A stretch of DNA of 64,000 nucleotides from Gordonia liuliyuniae (GTDB lineage: Bacteria; Actinomycetota; Actinomycetes; Mycobacteriales; Mycobacteriaceae), in NCBI RefSeq assembly GCF_021739025.1, contig NZ_JAKKOT010000002.1, positions 372,001 through 436,000 on the forward strand, read 5' to 3'. The position numbers were made by a program, and so were the translations under genes. Under the pieces are notes generated by a model, which was given only the letters and a program-made list of their open reading frames with translations, did not search any database and had not been told where the DNA came from. Positions 53,929-63,121 of this stretch are shown here, piece after piece; position 1 is the first letter of the stretch; each line of letters starts with the position of its first letter.

Positions 53929-56196
53929 ATGACCAGCGAGGCTGGTGACAAGACCGAGGGACGACGGACCACCGCAAAGGTGGTCGCGTGGGTTCTCGGC
54001 CTGGCAGCCGGTGTGGTGCCCGTTGTGGCTCTACTCGGAGTGATCGTGTTCGTGTTCACCTACGTGACGGTCGACGTTCCCGCACCCGGAGACATCAAAC
54101 AGAACCAGGTCGCGACCATCACCTATGCCAACGGCGGGAAGATCGCGCAGATCGTTCCCGAAGAAGGCAACCGCACCGACGTTACCTACGAGGAGATCCC
54201 GGCCTCGATGGTCGCCGCCGTGAAGGCAGCCGAAGACCGCGACTTCGACGACAACGTCGGCTTCTCGCTGTCCGGGTTCACGCGGGCGGCGCTCGGCAAG
54301 CTCAGAGGCAGCGACGCGGGTGGCGGCTCGACGATCACCCAGCAGTACGTGAAGAACGCGATCGTCGGCGACGAAGTCAGTTACAAGCGCAAGTTCAAAG
54401 AACTCGCGATCGCCACCAAGATGTCCCGCCAATGGTCAAAGGACGACATCATGGCGGCCTACCTGAACACCATCTACTTCGGTCGCGGCGCCTACGGTGT
54501 CGCCGCAGCGTCGAAGGCGTACTTCGGTCACGACCTCAAGAAGCTGACCGCGAGCGAGGCGGCGCTGCTCGCCGCGGTGATCCGCGGTCCGTCGATCTAC
54601 GACCCCGCCGTCGACCCGGAAGTGGCGACCAGCCGGTGGAACTACGTCCTCGACGGAATGCAGTCCATCGGATACCTGCCCAAGGTCGACCGCGACCGAC
54701 AGAAGTTCCCGAAGGTCACCGAACCCAAACAAGACACGTCGACAGACACTTCCGGGCCGAGCGGGCACATCAAGCAACAGGTGCTCGCCGAACTCGACGA
54801 ACTGGGCATCAGCGAGCAGGACGTCCGCACCGGCGGCCTGAAGATCACCACGTCCCTCCGGCCGAAGGTGCAGAACGCGCTCGTCAGCCAGGCCCGCGCC
54901 AAACTGTCCGGCGAACCGAAGGACCTGCGCACCGCGTCGGTCTCCATCGACCCGGACACCGGCGGAGTCGTCGGCTACTTCGGCGGCATGGACGGCAACG
55001 GCTGGGACTACGGGTCCGCAGGTCTGCAGACCGGATCGGTCTTCAAGGTGTTCGCGCTCGTCGCAGGCCTCGAACAGGACATTCCGCTGTCGCAGCAGTA
55101 CTCGTCAGCCCCGTACGAGGGACCGGCAGGCCTCACGATCAACAACTCGGACGGCGAGAGCTGCGGCACGTGCAACCTCGCGACCGCGTTGAAGATGTCG
55201 CTCAACACCGTCTACTACCGCCTGATGATGGATCTCAACGGCGGGGCCCAGGCGGTGGCGGACGCCGCGCACAAACTCGGCATCGCCGAGAGCTTCGGCA
55301 CCATCGAGCACACTCTCGCCGAGGAGAACGGCCACCCCGAAGGCGGTGTGGTGCTCGGTCAGTACCCGAGCCGAGTCCTCGACATGGCGTCGGCGTACGC
55401 GACGCTCGCCGCGTCGGGCATCTACCGCGAGCCGTACTTCGTGCAGAAGGTCGAGACGTCGACGGGCGAAGTCCTGTTCGAACGTGACAAGGACAAGGGC
55501 AAGCGGGTCATCTCGAAGGCCGTCGCCGACAATGTGACCGCCGCCATGGAGCCGATCGCGGGCTACTCGAACGGCAACTCGCTCTCGGACCCGACGCTTG
55601 GTGCGCGCCCGTCCGCGGCCAAGACCGGCACCGCCCAGCTCGGCGACACCGGAGAGAACAAGGACGCGTGGATGGTCGGCTACACGCCGCAGCTGTCGAC
55701 TGCCGTCTGGGTCGGCACCAACAAGGGCACCGCTCTGCGGAACTACTCCGGTGGCACGATCTACGGCAGTGGGCTGCCCGCGCAGATCTGGAAAGCACAG
55801 ATGGACGCTGCGCTCGCAGGCGATCCGATCGAGGATTTCCCGGAACCGGAGTCCGTCGGCGGACAGGCAGGCGTGCCCTACGTGCCGCCGACCAACACGT
55901 ACACCCCGACCGAGACCGAGGGCCCGACGCGGACCAGGGACCGGCCGCGTATCCCCGGACAGGGCGAGGACGGTGACATCACCATCGCCCCGGGTGTGAC
56001 CATCCCTTTCGGTAACGGCGACGGCGGGGGCAACGGAAACGGGGGCAATGGGAACGGGGGCTCCGGCAACAGCGGGGGCAACGACGGGAACAGTGGCAAC
56101 GGGAACGGCGGCAACGGCGACTCCGGCGGCGGGGAACCCGAAATCGGCGGGCAAGGCGGAGACGACGACTCCGGCGGCGCGGCGACATCGCCGTGA
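53929..56196 (+). CDS. Class A penicillin-binding protein
   Basis: This 755-residue bifunctional enzyme polymerises and cross-links peptidoglycan. It has one N-terminal membrane helix (about 18-45) and a GT51 glycosyltransferase domain (AAEDRDFDDNVGFS, GGSTITQQYVKN, RKFKELAIATKM). The transpeptidase domain has SVFK at the SxxK position, SLN, and KTGTAQ. A long Pro-rich then Asn/Gly-rich C-terminal tail ends the protein, and the NGGNGNGG repeats may be slippage-prone. It is the PonA1/Rv0050 counterpart in context and is central to polar growth. Confidence 0.95.
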   Translation: MTSEAGDKTEGRRTTAKVVAWVLGLAAGVVPVVALLGVIVFVFTYVTVDVPAPGDIKQNQVATITYANGGKIAQIVPEEGNRTDVTYEEIPASMVAAVKAAEDRDFDDNVGFSLSGFTRAALGKLRGSDAGGGSTITQQYVKNAIVGDEVSYKRKFKELAIATKMSRQWSKDDIMAAYLNTIYFGRGAYGVAAASKAYFGHDLKKLTASEAALLAAVIRGPSIYDPAVDPEVATSRWNYVLDGMQSIGYLPKVDRDRQKFPKVTEPKQDTSTDTSGPSGHIKQQVLAELDELGISEQDVRTGGLKITTSLRPKVQNALVSQARAKLSGEPKDLRTASVSIDPDTGGVVGYFGGMDGNGWDYGSAGLQTGSVFKVFALVAGLEQDIPLSQQYSSAPYEGPAGLTINNSDGESCGTCNLATALKMSLNTVYYRLMMDLNGGAQAVADAAHKLGIAESFGTIEHTLAEENGHPEGGVVLGQYPSRVLDMASAYATLAASGIYREPYFVQKVETSTGEVLFERDKDKGKRVISKAVADNVTAAMEPIAGYSNGNSLSDPTLGARPSAAKTGTAQLGDTGENKDAWMVGYTPQLSTAVWVGTNKGTALRNYSGGTIYGSGLPAQIWKAQMDAALAGDPIEDFPEPESVGGQAGVPYVPPTNTYTPTETEGPTRTRDRPRIPGQGEDGDITIAPGVTIPFGNGDGGGNGNGGNGNGGSGNSGGNDGNSGNGNGGNGDSGGGEPEIGGQGGDDDSGGAATSP

Positions 56197-56211
56197 TGGA
56201 GCCGCCTGAAA

Positions 56212-56225
56212 TAGAGTCGCGATAG
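56212..56225 (+). promoter_or_regulatory. Leaderless-type -10 box of the GT87 gene
   Basis: TAGAGT at 56212-56217 ends seven bases before the GTG at 56225. It lies just past the PBP stop at 56196. Confidence 0.5.
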
Positions 56226-57742
56226 TGGATTCGACATCGTCACCGAGTGAGCCCGAGCCGACAGCGTCGGCCGGGCTCGACTCGGCTGCCGACGTCGACT
56301 CGCCCGCACCGCTGTGCGACGACCGCCGGCTGGCCACCGATCGGGTGCTGCCGTCGTGGACCGAACCGATGATCACGCAGTTGAGCACCTCGATCGGCGG
56401 ACCCGTCGGTGTGCACGCAGCCGTCGGACGCAGCCGCCACTGGACGCCATTGCGCGTCGTGTTCCTGATCGCACTCGCCGTCCTCGCCCTCGGCTGGTTC
56501 GGCAAAGCGGGCTGCATCCAACAGACGACGGTCGATGGACAGCCCGGCCAGAGTCGGCTCGACTGGGACGATCAACGCCAGTTCTACGGGCTCTGCTACT
56601 CGAACATCGTCGCGGGCTACTCGGAGAACCGATTGACGCCGCACGATCTGGCCGAAGGCGCTGCACCGTACCGCACGTTCTGGAACACCGACGGCGAGAA
56701 GAAGTACCTCGAAGAACCCGTCGTCACCGGCGCATTCATGTACGTCGTCGCGCAAGCGTCACGAGGATGGGGCAGCCTGACTGAGGCGATCGGGCTGCCC
56801 AGAGCGCTCGACGTCGTCAACTACTTCAACATCGCGGCCGTGCTGCTGGCCCTCGGCTGGCTGATCGCGATCTGGGCGACGATGCGGACACGCAGACGAG
56901 ACCCGTGGGTCGTCGCGCTCATCGCAGTGTCCCCGCTCGTGCTGGTCCACGCGTTCACCGCGTTCGAAGTGCTGCCCGTCATGTTCACCGCGCTCGCCAT
57001 GTACGCGTGGTCGCGCGACCGGATGAAACTCACCGGACTATTCATCGGACTCGGCGCAGCCACCGCGTTCTACCCCGTTCTGCTCCTCGTCGCGATCGGC
57101 CTGCTGTGCGTGCGGGAGAGACGGGTGCGCGATTCGCTGGTGGTCGCCGCCGCAGCCGTCCTCAGCTGGGCCGTCATCAACATCCCGGTGGCCGCCATCT
57201 ACCCGTCAGGGTGGGGCGCCTGGTTCACCGCCTGGCGAGACGCCGCCGCCGGACCCGACAGCGTCTACCGATTGATCACCCAGATGACCGGGTGGGAGCC
57301 GTCGGCGGTCCTCGTCACCGCGCTCGTCTTCGCGCTCATGATCGCCGTCGTCGCAGGCGTCACATACCTGGCGATGCGGTCACCACGAGAACCGCGACTG
57401 CCCGCCCTGATGTTCCTGCTGGTCGCAGGAGCCCTGCTGATCGGCAAGGACTGGCGGCCGGAGACCTCGCTGTGGCTCGTTCCGCTCGCCGTCCTGGCCA
57501 TACCGCACCGCCGAGTCCTCCTGGCGTGGATGACTTTCGACGCGCTGTTGTGGGTACCGCGGATGGCGCTGTTCCTCGAACCCGACCGCAAGTGGCTGCC
57601 CGTCGAATTCTTCTACATCGTGTCCGCCGCACGGTGGCTGATGGTCGCCGGGCTGTGCGCGTACGTCGTGTGGGAGATGGCCAAGCCCGTGCTCGTCAGA
57701 CCCGCTCCCGCTCAGCATCTGCTGCGCTCTCCGGCGGGGTAG
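56225..57742 (+). CDS. GT87-family membrane glycosyltransferase
   Basis: This 505-residue polytopic protein resembles the GT87/DUF2029 polyprenol-phosphate-mannose transferases (PimE/MptC-like). About ten transmembrane helices follow a soluble N-terminus (residues 1-75). A periplasmic loop with DWDDQRQF-like DWDDQRQFYG near residue 115 may hold the catalytic acid. It is expected to build arabinomannan or related envelope glycans on the outer side. The gene is GTG-initiated, with leaderless-type -10. It corresponds to Rv0051. Its last 47 bases overlap the 3' end of the convergent GT87-GNAT gene. Confidence 0.85.
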   Translation: MDSTSSPSEPEPTASAGLDSAADVDSPAPLCDDRRLATDRVLPSWTEPMITQLSTSIGGPVGVHAAVGRSRHWTPLRVVFLIALAVLALGWFGKAGCIQQTTVDGQPGQSRLDWDDQRQFYGLCYSNIVAGYSENRLTPHDLAEGAAPYRTFWNTDGEKKYLEEPVVTGAFMYVVAQASRGWGSLTEAIGLPRALDVVNYFNIAAVLLALGWLIAIWATMRTRRRDPWVVALIAVSPLVLVHAFTAFEVLPVMFTALAMYAWSRDRMKLTGLFIGLGAATAFYPVLLLVAIGLLCVRERRVRDSLVVAAAAVLSWAVINIPVAAIYPSGWGAWFTAWRDAAAGPDSVYRLITQMTGWEPSAVLVTALVFALMIAVVAGVTYLAMRSPREPRLPALMFLLVAGALLIGKDWRPETSLWLVPLAVLAIPHRRVLLAWMTFDALLWVPRMALFLEPDRKWLPVEFFYIVSAARWLMVAGLCAYVVWEMAKPVLVRPAPAQHLLRSPAG

Positions 57743-59906
57743 CACGCGCAACGAGAACCTCCCGGCGAGTCGGCCACGCATCGTCGGTCATCGCGAACTG
57801 GGCCGTCGTACGCCAGGCAGTCGTCGATGCCCCCTCGCTTCGCTCGCCCGGCGTCGATTCCCCCTCGCTTCGCTCGCCCGGTGTCGATTCCCCCTCGCTT
57901 CGCTCGCCCGGCGTCGATTCCCCCTCGCTTCGCTCGCCCCGTGCAAACCTTCGATGCTTCGGCAGCAGCCCCTCGAACTCGGCGCCCAACTTGCTGATCG
58001 CCGCCCGCGACCGTTCGTTGGACTCGTGCGTGTGCCAGACGACGCGGACCGCTCCGCACACGTCAAACGCGTGGTCGAGCAGAAGCAGCTTGGCCGTCGG
58101 ATTGACCGCGGTGCCCATCGCGTCGGCACTGTAGAACGTGTAGCCGATCGACAGGCTCCGGTTCGCGGCGTCGACATCGTAGAAGCTGGTGGTACCGACC
58201 AGCCGGCCGTCGTGCACGACGGCGAACGCTACCCGAGTCGTCGACGTCGCGGCCTCCGCGATCCACGCCGCCGCTGCCTGCGTGGTCCGTGGAATCGGCC
58301 CGGTCCACTGGTAGAGGGGAAGGTCGGAGTCGTCGACGAGCCCAGCGAGCGCGGGCGCGTCGGATGCCACGATCGGGCGGAGCACGACGCTTCCGCGCGA
58401 GTACGTCGGCTCTCCGACCCATGCCCTCGCCTCGGCGGCGTCCGCCGCAGACAACCTGGTCAACGGGCCCGGCCGCGGCGTGACGCCCGACAGGTAGGAG
58501 GCGAGCGGCTGCCGAGGCCGGGCGCTCACGAACGAGACGATCAACACCGCCAGAACGATCGCCTGCACCCACGTGCTTGCGGCGACGATCCCCGTCACCA
58601 CCTGTGCGTACTGGCCGTCGTCATTCGACATACCGAGCATCCGGAACACCGACAGGTCCAGGACGATGTCGGCGACGAGATACGTCACGATCAACGGCGC
58701 GCGAACCCGTAGCAGGACGAAGAACGGCAGGATCCACAGCGTGTATTGGGGCGAGTGAACCTTGTGGAACAACATGAACACGGCGAGTATCGACGCAGCG
58801 ACCGGCAGCCACGGATAGACACCGTCGCGCTGGAGGATCCGCCACCCCACCACGGTGACCACGGCGACGCCGACGACGATCGCCAGCGGCGACATGATGT
58901 CGACGAACGAGCGGTACACGGAGGTCTCGCCACCGGTCAGAAATCGCAGACCCCAATACCAGATGCTGTTCGTCGTCACGTCTGCGCGACGTTGCCCCTG
59001 GAAGTCGAGGGCCGCCTTCCACCCGTCGAATCCGGCGATCACGAACGGCAACTGGGCGGCGGCGACGGTGACGACCGCAGTCACCGCCACCCATCCGGCG
59101 CCAGCCCAGTCACGCACGCGTCGCGCCGCGGCAGTGCTCCCGCCCGCTCCCGTCACTCCGCCCGACGTCAACACATAGAGGGCGACCGGCAGGACGAAGA
59201 GCCCCGGATAGATCTTCAACGAGAAGCCGATGCCGAGCATCACCGTCGCCGCGATCGCTGTGTGCCGCACCGGCAGTCGGCGCCCGCCGGTCTCCGGGTT
59301 GGCGCTCGCGCCGTACGCCATGATTGCGATTGCGGCGACCGATGTGAAGACGACTGGCAGCTCCCAGTTGTGGAACGCGTACAGCACCAGCGGTGGGGTG
59401 GCCGCCCACAGCAGCACCCACCAGCGCGTCATCAGGGCGAGCAGGATCGTCGTCGCGAACGCGAACGGCGCCAGGATCAGTGCGCTGTGGGTGAAAAACT
59501 CCACATCTGTTTCGCTCCCGGCGGCACCGAACCAGATGAGCAGTCCGGACAGGACCGGATACTCGACCACACCGCCGAACAGCTGACCCTGTGCGTCGAT
59601 CCCGCCGTGCACGTACGGCATCAGATGCTCGCCGAGACCGCGTGTGGTCCACAGTTGCATCAGATCCGAATAGCAGGGGATCAAAGTGCCCCTCGGCCCG
59701 CTCGGGAAGATCTCGCTGCGCCCCGCGTCGTCGAACGGCGCACCGCCGCACACGAACTTGGCGCGGAAACCCCAGAAGACGGTCACCGCGGTGGCCAGCA
59801 GAGACACGGTGAGGATCAGCGTCCGCTCGCCGTTGGCGCGAATGCCGACTCTTGCGCTGCGGCGACGAAATCGGCCCGGCCGCACCGACGGCAAGTCTCC
59901 TGGCAT
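57696..59906 (-). CDS. GT87-like membrane glycosyltransferase fused to a GNAT acetyltransferase
   Basis: This 736-residue protein has about eleven membrane helices in residues 25-455, with VCGGAPFDDAGRSEIFPSGPRG in the first outer loop and KIYPGLFVLPVALYVL later. It resembles GT87-type enzymes. Residues about 500-725 form a GNAT domain: VVLRPIVASDAPALAGL, TRVAFAVVHDGRLVGTTSFYDVD, SIGYTFYSADAMGTAVNPTAKLLLLDHAF, EFEGLLPKHRRF and WRTTAQFAMTDDAWPTRR. Four GERSEGESTP repeats interrupt the GNAT domain before its final strand. The start at 59906 is supported by a leaderless -10 box. It may couple glycosylation to acetylation of an envelope glycan or be a bifunctional fusion. Confidence 0.85.
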   Translation of the reverse strand: MPGDLPSVRPGRFRRRSARVGIRANGERTLILTVSLLATAVTVFWGFRAKFVCGGAPFDDAGRSEIFPSGPRGTLIPCYSDLMQLWTTRGLGEHLMPYVHGGIDAQGQLFGGVVEYPVLSGLLIWFGAAGSETDVEFFTHSALILAPFAFATTILLALMTRWWVLLWAATPPLVLYAFHNWELPVVFTSVAAIAIMAYGASANPETGGRRLPVRHTAIAATVMLGIGFSLKIYPGLFVLPVALYVLTSGGVTGAGGSTAAARRVRDWAGAGWVAVTAVVTVAAAQLPFVIAGFDGWKAALDFQGQRRADVTTNSIWYWGLRFLTGGETSVYRSFVDIMSPLAIVVGVAVVTVVGWRILQRDGVYPWLPVAASILAVFMLFHKVHSPQYTLWILPFFVLLRVRAPLIVTYLVADIVLDLSVFRMLGMSNDDGQYAQVVTGIVAASTWVQAIVLAVLIVSFVSARPRQPLASYLSGVTPRPGPLTRLSAADAAEARAWVGEPTYSRGSVVLRPIVASDAPALAGLVDDSDLPLYQWTGPIPRTTQAAAAWIAEAATSTTRVAFAVVHDGRLVGTTSFYDVDAANRSLSIGYTFYSADAMGTAVNPTAKLLLLDHAFDVCGAVRVVWHTHESNERSRAAISKLGAEFEGLLPKHRRFARGERSEGESTPGERSEGESTPGERSEGESTPGERSEGASTTAWRTTAQFAMTDDAWPTRREVLVARATPPESAADAERERV
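57823..57942. repeat. Four 30-bp tandem repeats inside the GNAT domain
   Basis: Four near-exact 30-base units, each containing CCCCTCGCTTCGCTCGCCC, encode decapeptide repeats GERSEGESTP. The core CTCGCTTCGCTCG is mirror-symmetric. They sit in a loop before the last GNAT strand, which is an unusual position. Confidence 0.92.
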
Positions 59907-59919
59907 GGGGGACAGAGTA
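59906..59919 (-). promoter_or_regulatory. Leaderless-type -10 box of the GT87-GNAT gene
   Basis: On the minus strand TACTCT (59919-59914) precedes the ATG at 59906 by seven bases. This supports the chosen start rather than the longer frame reaching 60047. Confidence 0.5.
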
Positions 59920-59935
59920 GTGGCCGACACGCGAT

Positions 59936-59965
59936 TTCGCTGGTCACGGACTGCTCGTGTAGCCT
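59936..59965 (+). promoter_or_regulatory. Possible promoter of the rpsF operon
   Basis: TTCGCT at 59936-59941 and TAGCCT at 59960-59965 are separated by 18 bases and lie about 80 bases before rpsF. This would give a leader of roughly 75 bases containing the hairpin at 59997-60013. Confidence 0.4.
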
Positions 59966-59996
59966 GAACGGGTTGCCGACGCAGGCGACCCTCCTG

Positions 59997-60013
59997 CCGC
60001 GGACAGTCCGCGG
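59997..60013 (+). promoter_or_regulatory. rpsF leader hairpin, possible S6:S18 site
   Basis: CCGCGGA (59997-60003) and TCCGCGG (60007-60013) form a 7-base stem with a CAG loop in the rpsF 5' leader, followed by CCG. Many bacteria have an S6:S18 autoregulatory leader with a CCG element ahead of rpsF. This match is by position only. Confidence 0.35.
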
Positions 60014-60045
60014 CCGACCTAGCCCATGGGAGGTGATGTGGTTTC

Positions 60046-60327
60046 ATGCGTCACTACGAACTGATGGTAATCCTCGATCCGAGTCTGGACGAGCGCACCG
60101 TCGCCCCTTCACTGGATACTTTCCTCAATGTCGTCCGTAAGGACGGCGGCAGCGTGGATAACGTCGATATCTGGGGCAAGCGCCGTCTTGCCTACGAGAT
60201 CGCCAAGAACAACGAAGGCATCTACGCCGTCATCGATCTCAACGCGACCCCGGACACGGTCAACGAGCTCGACCGTCAGCTGAAGCTGAACGAGTCGGTT
60301 CTGCGGACCAAGGTCCTGCGCAAGTAG
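60046..60327 (+). CDS. rpsF: 30S ribosomal protein S6
   Basis: This 93-residue protein is ribosomal S6, which binds S18 on the platform of the 30S subunit. It begins [19 protein letters not shown] and carries [20 protein letters not shown], a family hallmark. A GGGAGGTGATG ribosome-binding site precedes it. It is first in the rpsF-ssb-rpsR-rplI operon, as in mycobacteria. Confidence 0.97.
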   Translation: MRHYELMVILDPSLDERTVAPSLDTFLNVVRKDGGSVDNVDIWGKRRLAYEIAKNNEGIYAVIDLNATPDTVNELDRQLKLNESVLRTKVLRK

Positions 60328-60461
60328 GCGCGGGGCGCGTCCACACTGCACGAGCTTGTGGAAATCTGCCCTGACATTGTCGGCGGGCACCTTTAGGGTG
60401 GTGCGTAACCATCCTTCAAAGGTTCGCCGCGGGGCGTTCCACATCGATTTAGGGGAGTCTC

Positions 60462-61022
60462 ATGACTGACACGGTCATCACGGTTGTCGGAAACCTGACC
60501 GCTGATCCGGAACTGCGTTTCACGCCGTCCGGAGCGCCGGTCGCCAACTTCACCGTGGCATCCACTCCGCGCACCTTCGATCGTCAGACGAACGAGTGGA
60601 AGGACGGCGAAGCGCTGTTCCTTCGCTGCAGCATCTGGCGTGACGCCGCGGAGAACGTGACCGAATCGCTCAGGAAGGGCACCCGGGTCATCGTGCAGGG
60701 CAAGCTCAAGCAGCGGTCGTACGAAACCCGTGAAGGGGAGCGTCGCACCGTCGTTGAGCTGGAAGTGGACGAGATCGGTCCCTCGGTTCGCTACGCCACT
60801 GCGCAGGTCACCAAGACCCAGCGTGGCGGCGGTTTCAGCGGCGGAGGGAACTCGGGCGGAGGCTACGGAGGCGGAAACAACTCCGGTGGCAGCTACGGAG
60901 GAGGAAATAACTCCGGTGGCGGCCGCCCTCCCGCATCGAGCCAGCCGGCCGACGACCCGTGGGGCAGCGCACCAGCTGCCGGCGGCGGCTTCGCCGGTGG
61001 GGACGACGAACCACCTTTCTGA
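60462..61022 (+). CDS. ssb: Single-stranded DNA-binding protein
   Basis: This 186-residue protein has an OB-fold ([20 protein letters not shown], then [20 protein letters not shown] and [17 protein letters not shown]) and a Gly/Asn-rich flexible linker (about 122-160). The acidic tip DDEPPF binds partner proteins. The linker contains a roughly 30-base near-duplication. Its place between rpsF and rpsR is the classic arrangement. Confidence 0.97.
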   Translation: MTDTVITVVGNLTADPELRFTPSGAPVANFTVASTPRTFDRQTNEWKDGEALFLRCSIWRDAAENVTESLRKGTRVIVQGKLKQRSYETREGERRTVVELEVDEIGPSVRYATAQVTKTQRGGGFSGGGNSGGGYGGGNNSGGSYGGGNNSGGGRPPASSQPADDPWGSAPAAGGGFAGGDDEPPF

Positions 61023-61064
61023 TTCCGGGCCCGCCAGCCCGGAGGCACTCGACTGGAGCATCAC

Positions 61065-61319
61065 ATGGCAAAGCAAAAGGGGCGCAAGCCCCGTGTAGAG
61101 AAGGTCACCAAGGCCAAGGCCTGCACCTTCTGCAAGGACAAGAAGACCGACATCGATTACAAGGACACGGCGCTCCTGCGTCGCTTCCTGTCGGATCGCG
61201 GCAAGATCCGTTCGCGTCGCGTCACCGGCAACTGCGTTCAGCACCAGCGCGACATCGCGGTGGCCGTCAAGAACTCGCGTGAAGTGGCGCTCCTGCCCTT
61301 CACCTCGACCGGACGCTGA
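61065..61319 (+). CDS. rpsR: 30S ribosomal protein S18
   Basis: This 84-residue S18 retains cysteines (ACTFCKDKK and NCVQHQRD), making it the C+ zinc-ribbon-type form. Actinobacteria often have a second, cysteine-free S18 induced by Zur, which is not in this window. [10 protein letters not shown] and [13 protein letters not shown] are typical of S18. It binds S6 in the small subunit. Confidence 0.97.
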   Translation: MAKQKGRKPRVEKVTKAKACTFCKDKKTDIDYKDTALLRRFLSDRGKIRSRRVTGNCVQHQRDIAVAVKNSREVALLPFTSTGR

Positions 61320-61337
61320 GCGGGAAGGACAACTGAA

Positions 61338-61787
61338 ATGAAGCTGATCCTGACTGCCGCTGTCGAGAACCTCGGCGAAGCCGGCGACCTCGTCGAGGTC
61401 CGCGACGGTTACGGCCGCAACTACCTGCTGCCGCGCAACCTCGCCATCGTCGCCACCCGTGGGGCCGAGAAGCAGGTCGAAGGCATCCGCCGCGCCCAGG
61501 ACGCCCGCGCCGTGCGCGACCTGGAACACGCCAACGAGATCAAGCAGGCGCTCGAAGGCCTCGACGCGGTCTCGCTGACTGTCAAGACCCACGACTCGGG
61601 CAAGCTGTTCGGTTCGGTCTCGGCAGGCGACGTCGCCGGAGCCATCCGCACCGCGGGCGGACCCGCCGTCGACAAGCGCAACGTGTCGCTGCCGAAGGGC
61701 CACATCAAGGCCGTCGGCTCGTACCCGGTCGTCGTCAAGCTGCACCCGAAGGTCGAAGCGAAGCTCAACCTGACGGTCGTCGCCTGA
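61338..61787 (+). CDS. rplI: 50S ribosomal protein L9
   Basis: This 149-residue protein starts [33 protein letters not shown], the L9 signature. It has a long connecting helix and a C-terminal domain ([33 protein letters not shown]). GGAAGGA lies upstream. A strong hairpin follows the stop. In mycobacteria a further gene and dnaB follow, but here an acyl-CoA dehydrogenase on the other strand ends the block. Confidence 0.97.
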   Translation: MKLILTAAVENLGEAGDLVEVRDGYGRNYLLPRNLAIVATRGAEKQVEGIRRAQDARAVRDLEHANEIKQALEGLDAVSLTVKTHDSGKLFGSVSAGDVAGAIRTAGGPAVDKRNVSLPKGHIKAVGSYPVVVKLHPKVEAKLNLTVVA

Positions 61788-61801
61788 CGCACCGATAGAC
61801 T

Positions 61802-61837
61802 CGAAACGCCGGTCCCCTTGCGGGAACCGGCGTTTCG
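61802..61837. terminator. Terminator after rplI
   Basis: CGAAACGCCGGT (61802-61813) pairs perfectly with 61826-61837, plus an inner three-base pairing around TTGC. It lies 14 bases past the rplI stop and six bases before the end of the convergent gene, so it may work in both directions. Confidence 0.9.
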
Positions 61838-61842
61838 TCGTC

Positions 61843-63027
61843 TCACTCCTCCAACAGTCGTCTGCCGATGATCATGCGTTGGATGTCGGCGGTCCCTTCG
61901 CCGATCAACAGCATGGGGGCTTCGCGGTAGAGGCGCTCGATCTCGTACTCCTTCGCGAAGCCGTACCCGCCGTGGATGCGGAACGAGTCTTCGACGACGT
62001 CACGGCAATACTCGGACGCGAGATACTTGGCCATGCCCGCCTCGAGGTCGTTGCGTTCACCCGCATCCTTCACCCGGGCCGCGCGGACCACCATCTGGTG
62101 GGCGGTTTCGACTTTCGTGCCCATCTCCGCGATTCGGAACAGCACGGCTTGGTGCTGCGCGATCGGCTTGCCGAACGTCTCTCGCTGCTTCGCGTACGCC
62201 GTGCCCAGCTCGAACGCCCGGTGTGCGACGCCCACGGCTCGCGCGGCCACGTTGACGCGGCCGACTTCGACGCCATCCATCATCTGGTAGAAACCGCGAC
62301 CCGGTGTGCCGCCGAGGACTTCGTCTGCGGCGATGCGGTAGCCGTCAAAGAGCAGTTCGGTGGTGTCGACGCCCTTGTATCCCATCTTCTCGATCTTCCC
62401 GGGGATGGTCAGGCCCGGCGCGACCTCCCCGAACCCCGGTGTCTTCTCCAATAGGAACGTCGTCAGGTTGCGGTGTGGGCGGTCGCTGCCCTCCGGGGTG
62501 CGGACGAGGACGGCGACGAGACTCGACGTGCCGCCGTTCGTGAGCCACATCTTCTGGCCGGTGATCGAATAGTCGCCGTTGCCGGTCGGCGACGCCGTCG
62601 TTGTGATGGCGGCGACGTCGGAGCCGAGCGCAGGCTCGGACATGGAGAATGCGCCGGTCAGCTCGCCTGTCGCCAGACGGGGCAGATACTTGGCCTTCTG
62701 TTCGTCGGTGCCGTGCTGTGCCAGCAGATAGGCGACGATGAAATGGGTGTTGAGGATGCCGCTGACACTCATCCAGCCGCGCGAGAGCTCCTCGACCACG
62801 AGCGCGTACGTGAGGAGAGACTCGCCGACCCCGCCGTACGCCTCGTCGATCGTCAGACCGAACAGGCCGAGCTCCTTCATCTGCTCGACGATCTGCGTCG
62901 GGTACTCGTCGGCGTGTTCGAGCGTCGTCGCCACCGGCATGATCTTCTCGTCGACGAACGCCCGGACCGTCGCGAGGATGTCGCGCTGAACGTCAGTGAG
63001 ATCGTCTGTGGCGCAAAGCCTATTCAT
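61843..63027 (-). CDS. Acyl-CoA dehydrogenase
   Basis: This 394-residue flavoenzyme oxidises acyl-CoA thioesters. FAD-binding is shown by FSMSEPALGSDVAAI and QKMWLTNGG. RVNVAARAVGVAHRAFELGTAYAKQRETFGKPIAQHQ is the family helix, and the probable catalytic base is in LIGEGTADIQRMIIGR near residue 380. It resembles short/branched-chain or benzylsuccinyl-type members; specificity is unclear. AGGAAGG lies five bases before the ATG. It is divergent from a thiolase, suggesting a linked beta-oxidation unit. Confidence 0.93.
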   Translation of the reverse strand: MNRLCATDDLTDVQRDILATVRAFVDEKIMPVATTLEHADEYPTQIVEQMKELGLFGLTIDEAYGGVGESLLTYALVVEELSRGWMSVSGILNTHFIVAYLLAQHGTDEQKAKYLPRLATGELTGAFSMSEPALGSDVAAITTTASPTGNGDYSITGQKMWLTNGGTSSLVAVLVRTPEGSDRPHRNLTTFLLEKTPGFGEVAPGLTIPGKIEKMGYKGVDTTELLFDGYRIAADEVLGGTPGRGFYQMMDGVEVGRVNVAARAVGVAHRAFELGTAYAKQRETFGKPIAQHQAVLFRIAEMGTKVETAHQMVVRAARVKDAGERNDLEAGMAKYLASEYCRDVVEDSFRIHGGYGFAKEYEIERLYREAPMLLIGEGTADIQRMIIGRRLLEE

Positions 63028-63121
63028 GAATACCTTCCTATCGGTCCATGAGAAGAACCTATCGTCGGAGCCAGACGATTGCGGCCGTAGATCAGAAATC
63101 GGCCCGGGTAGGAGAGTGACG

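Noticed and set aside
57823-57942. Four regular 30-bp repeats resembling a short CRISPR array
   Set aside because: Units are contiguous with no unique spacers, and are in frame inside a coding sequence.
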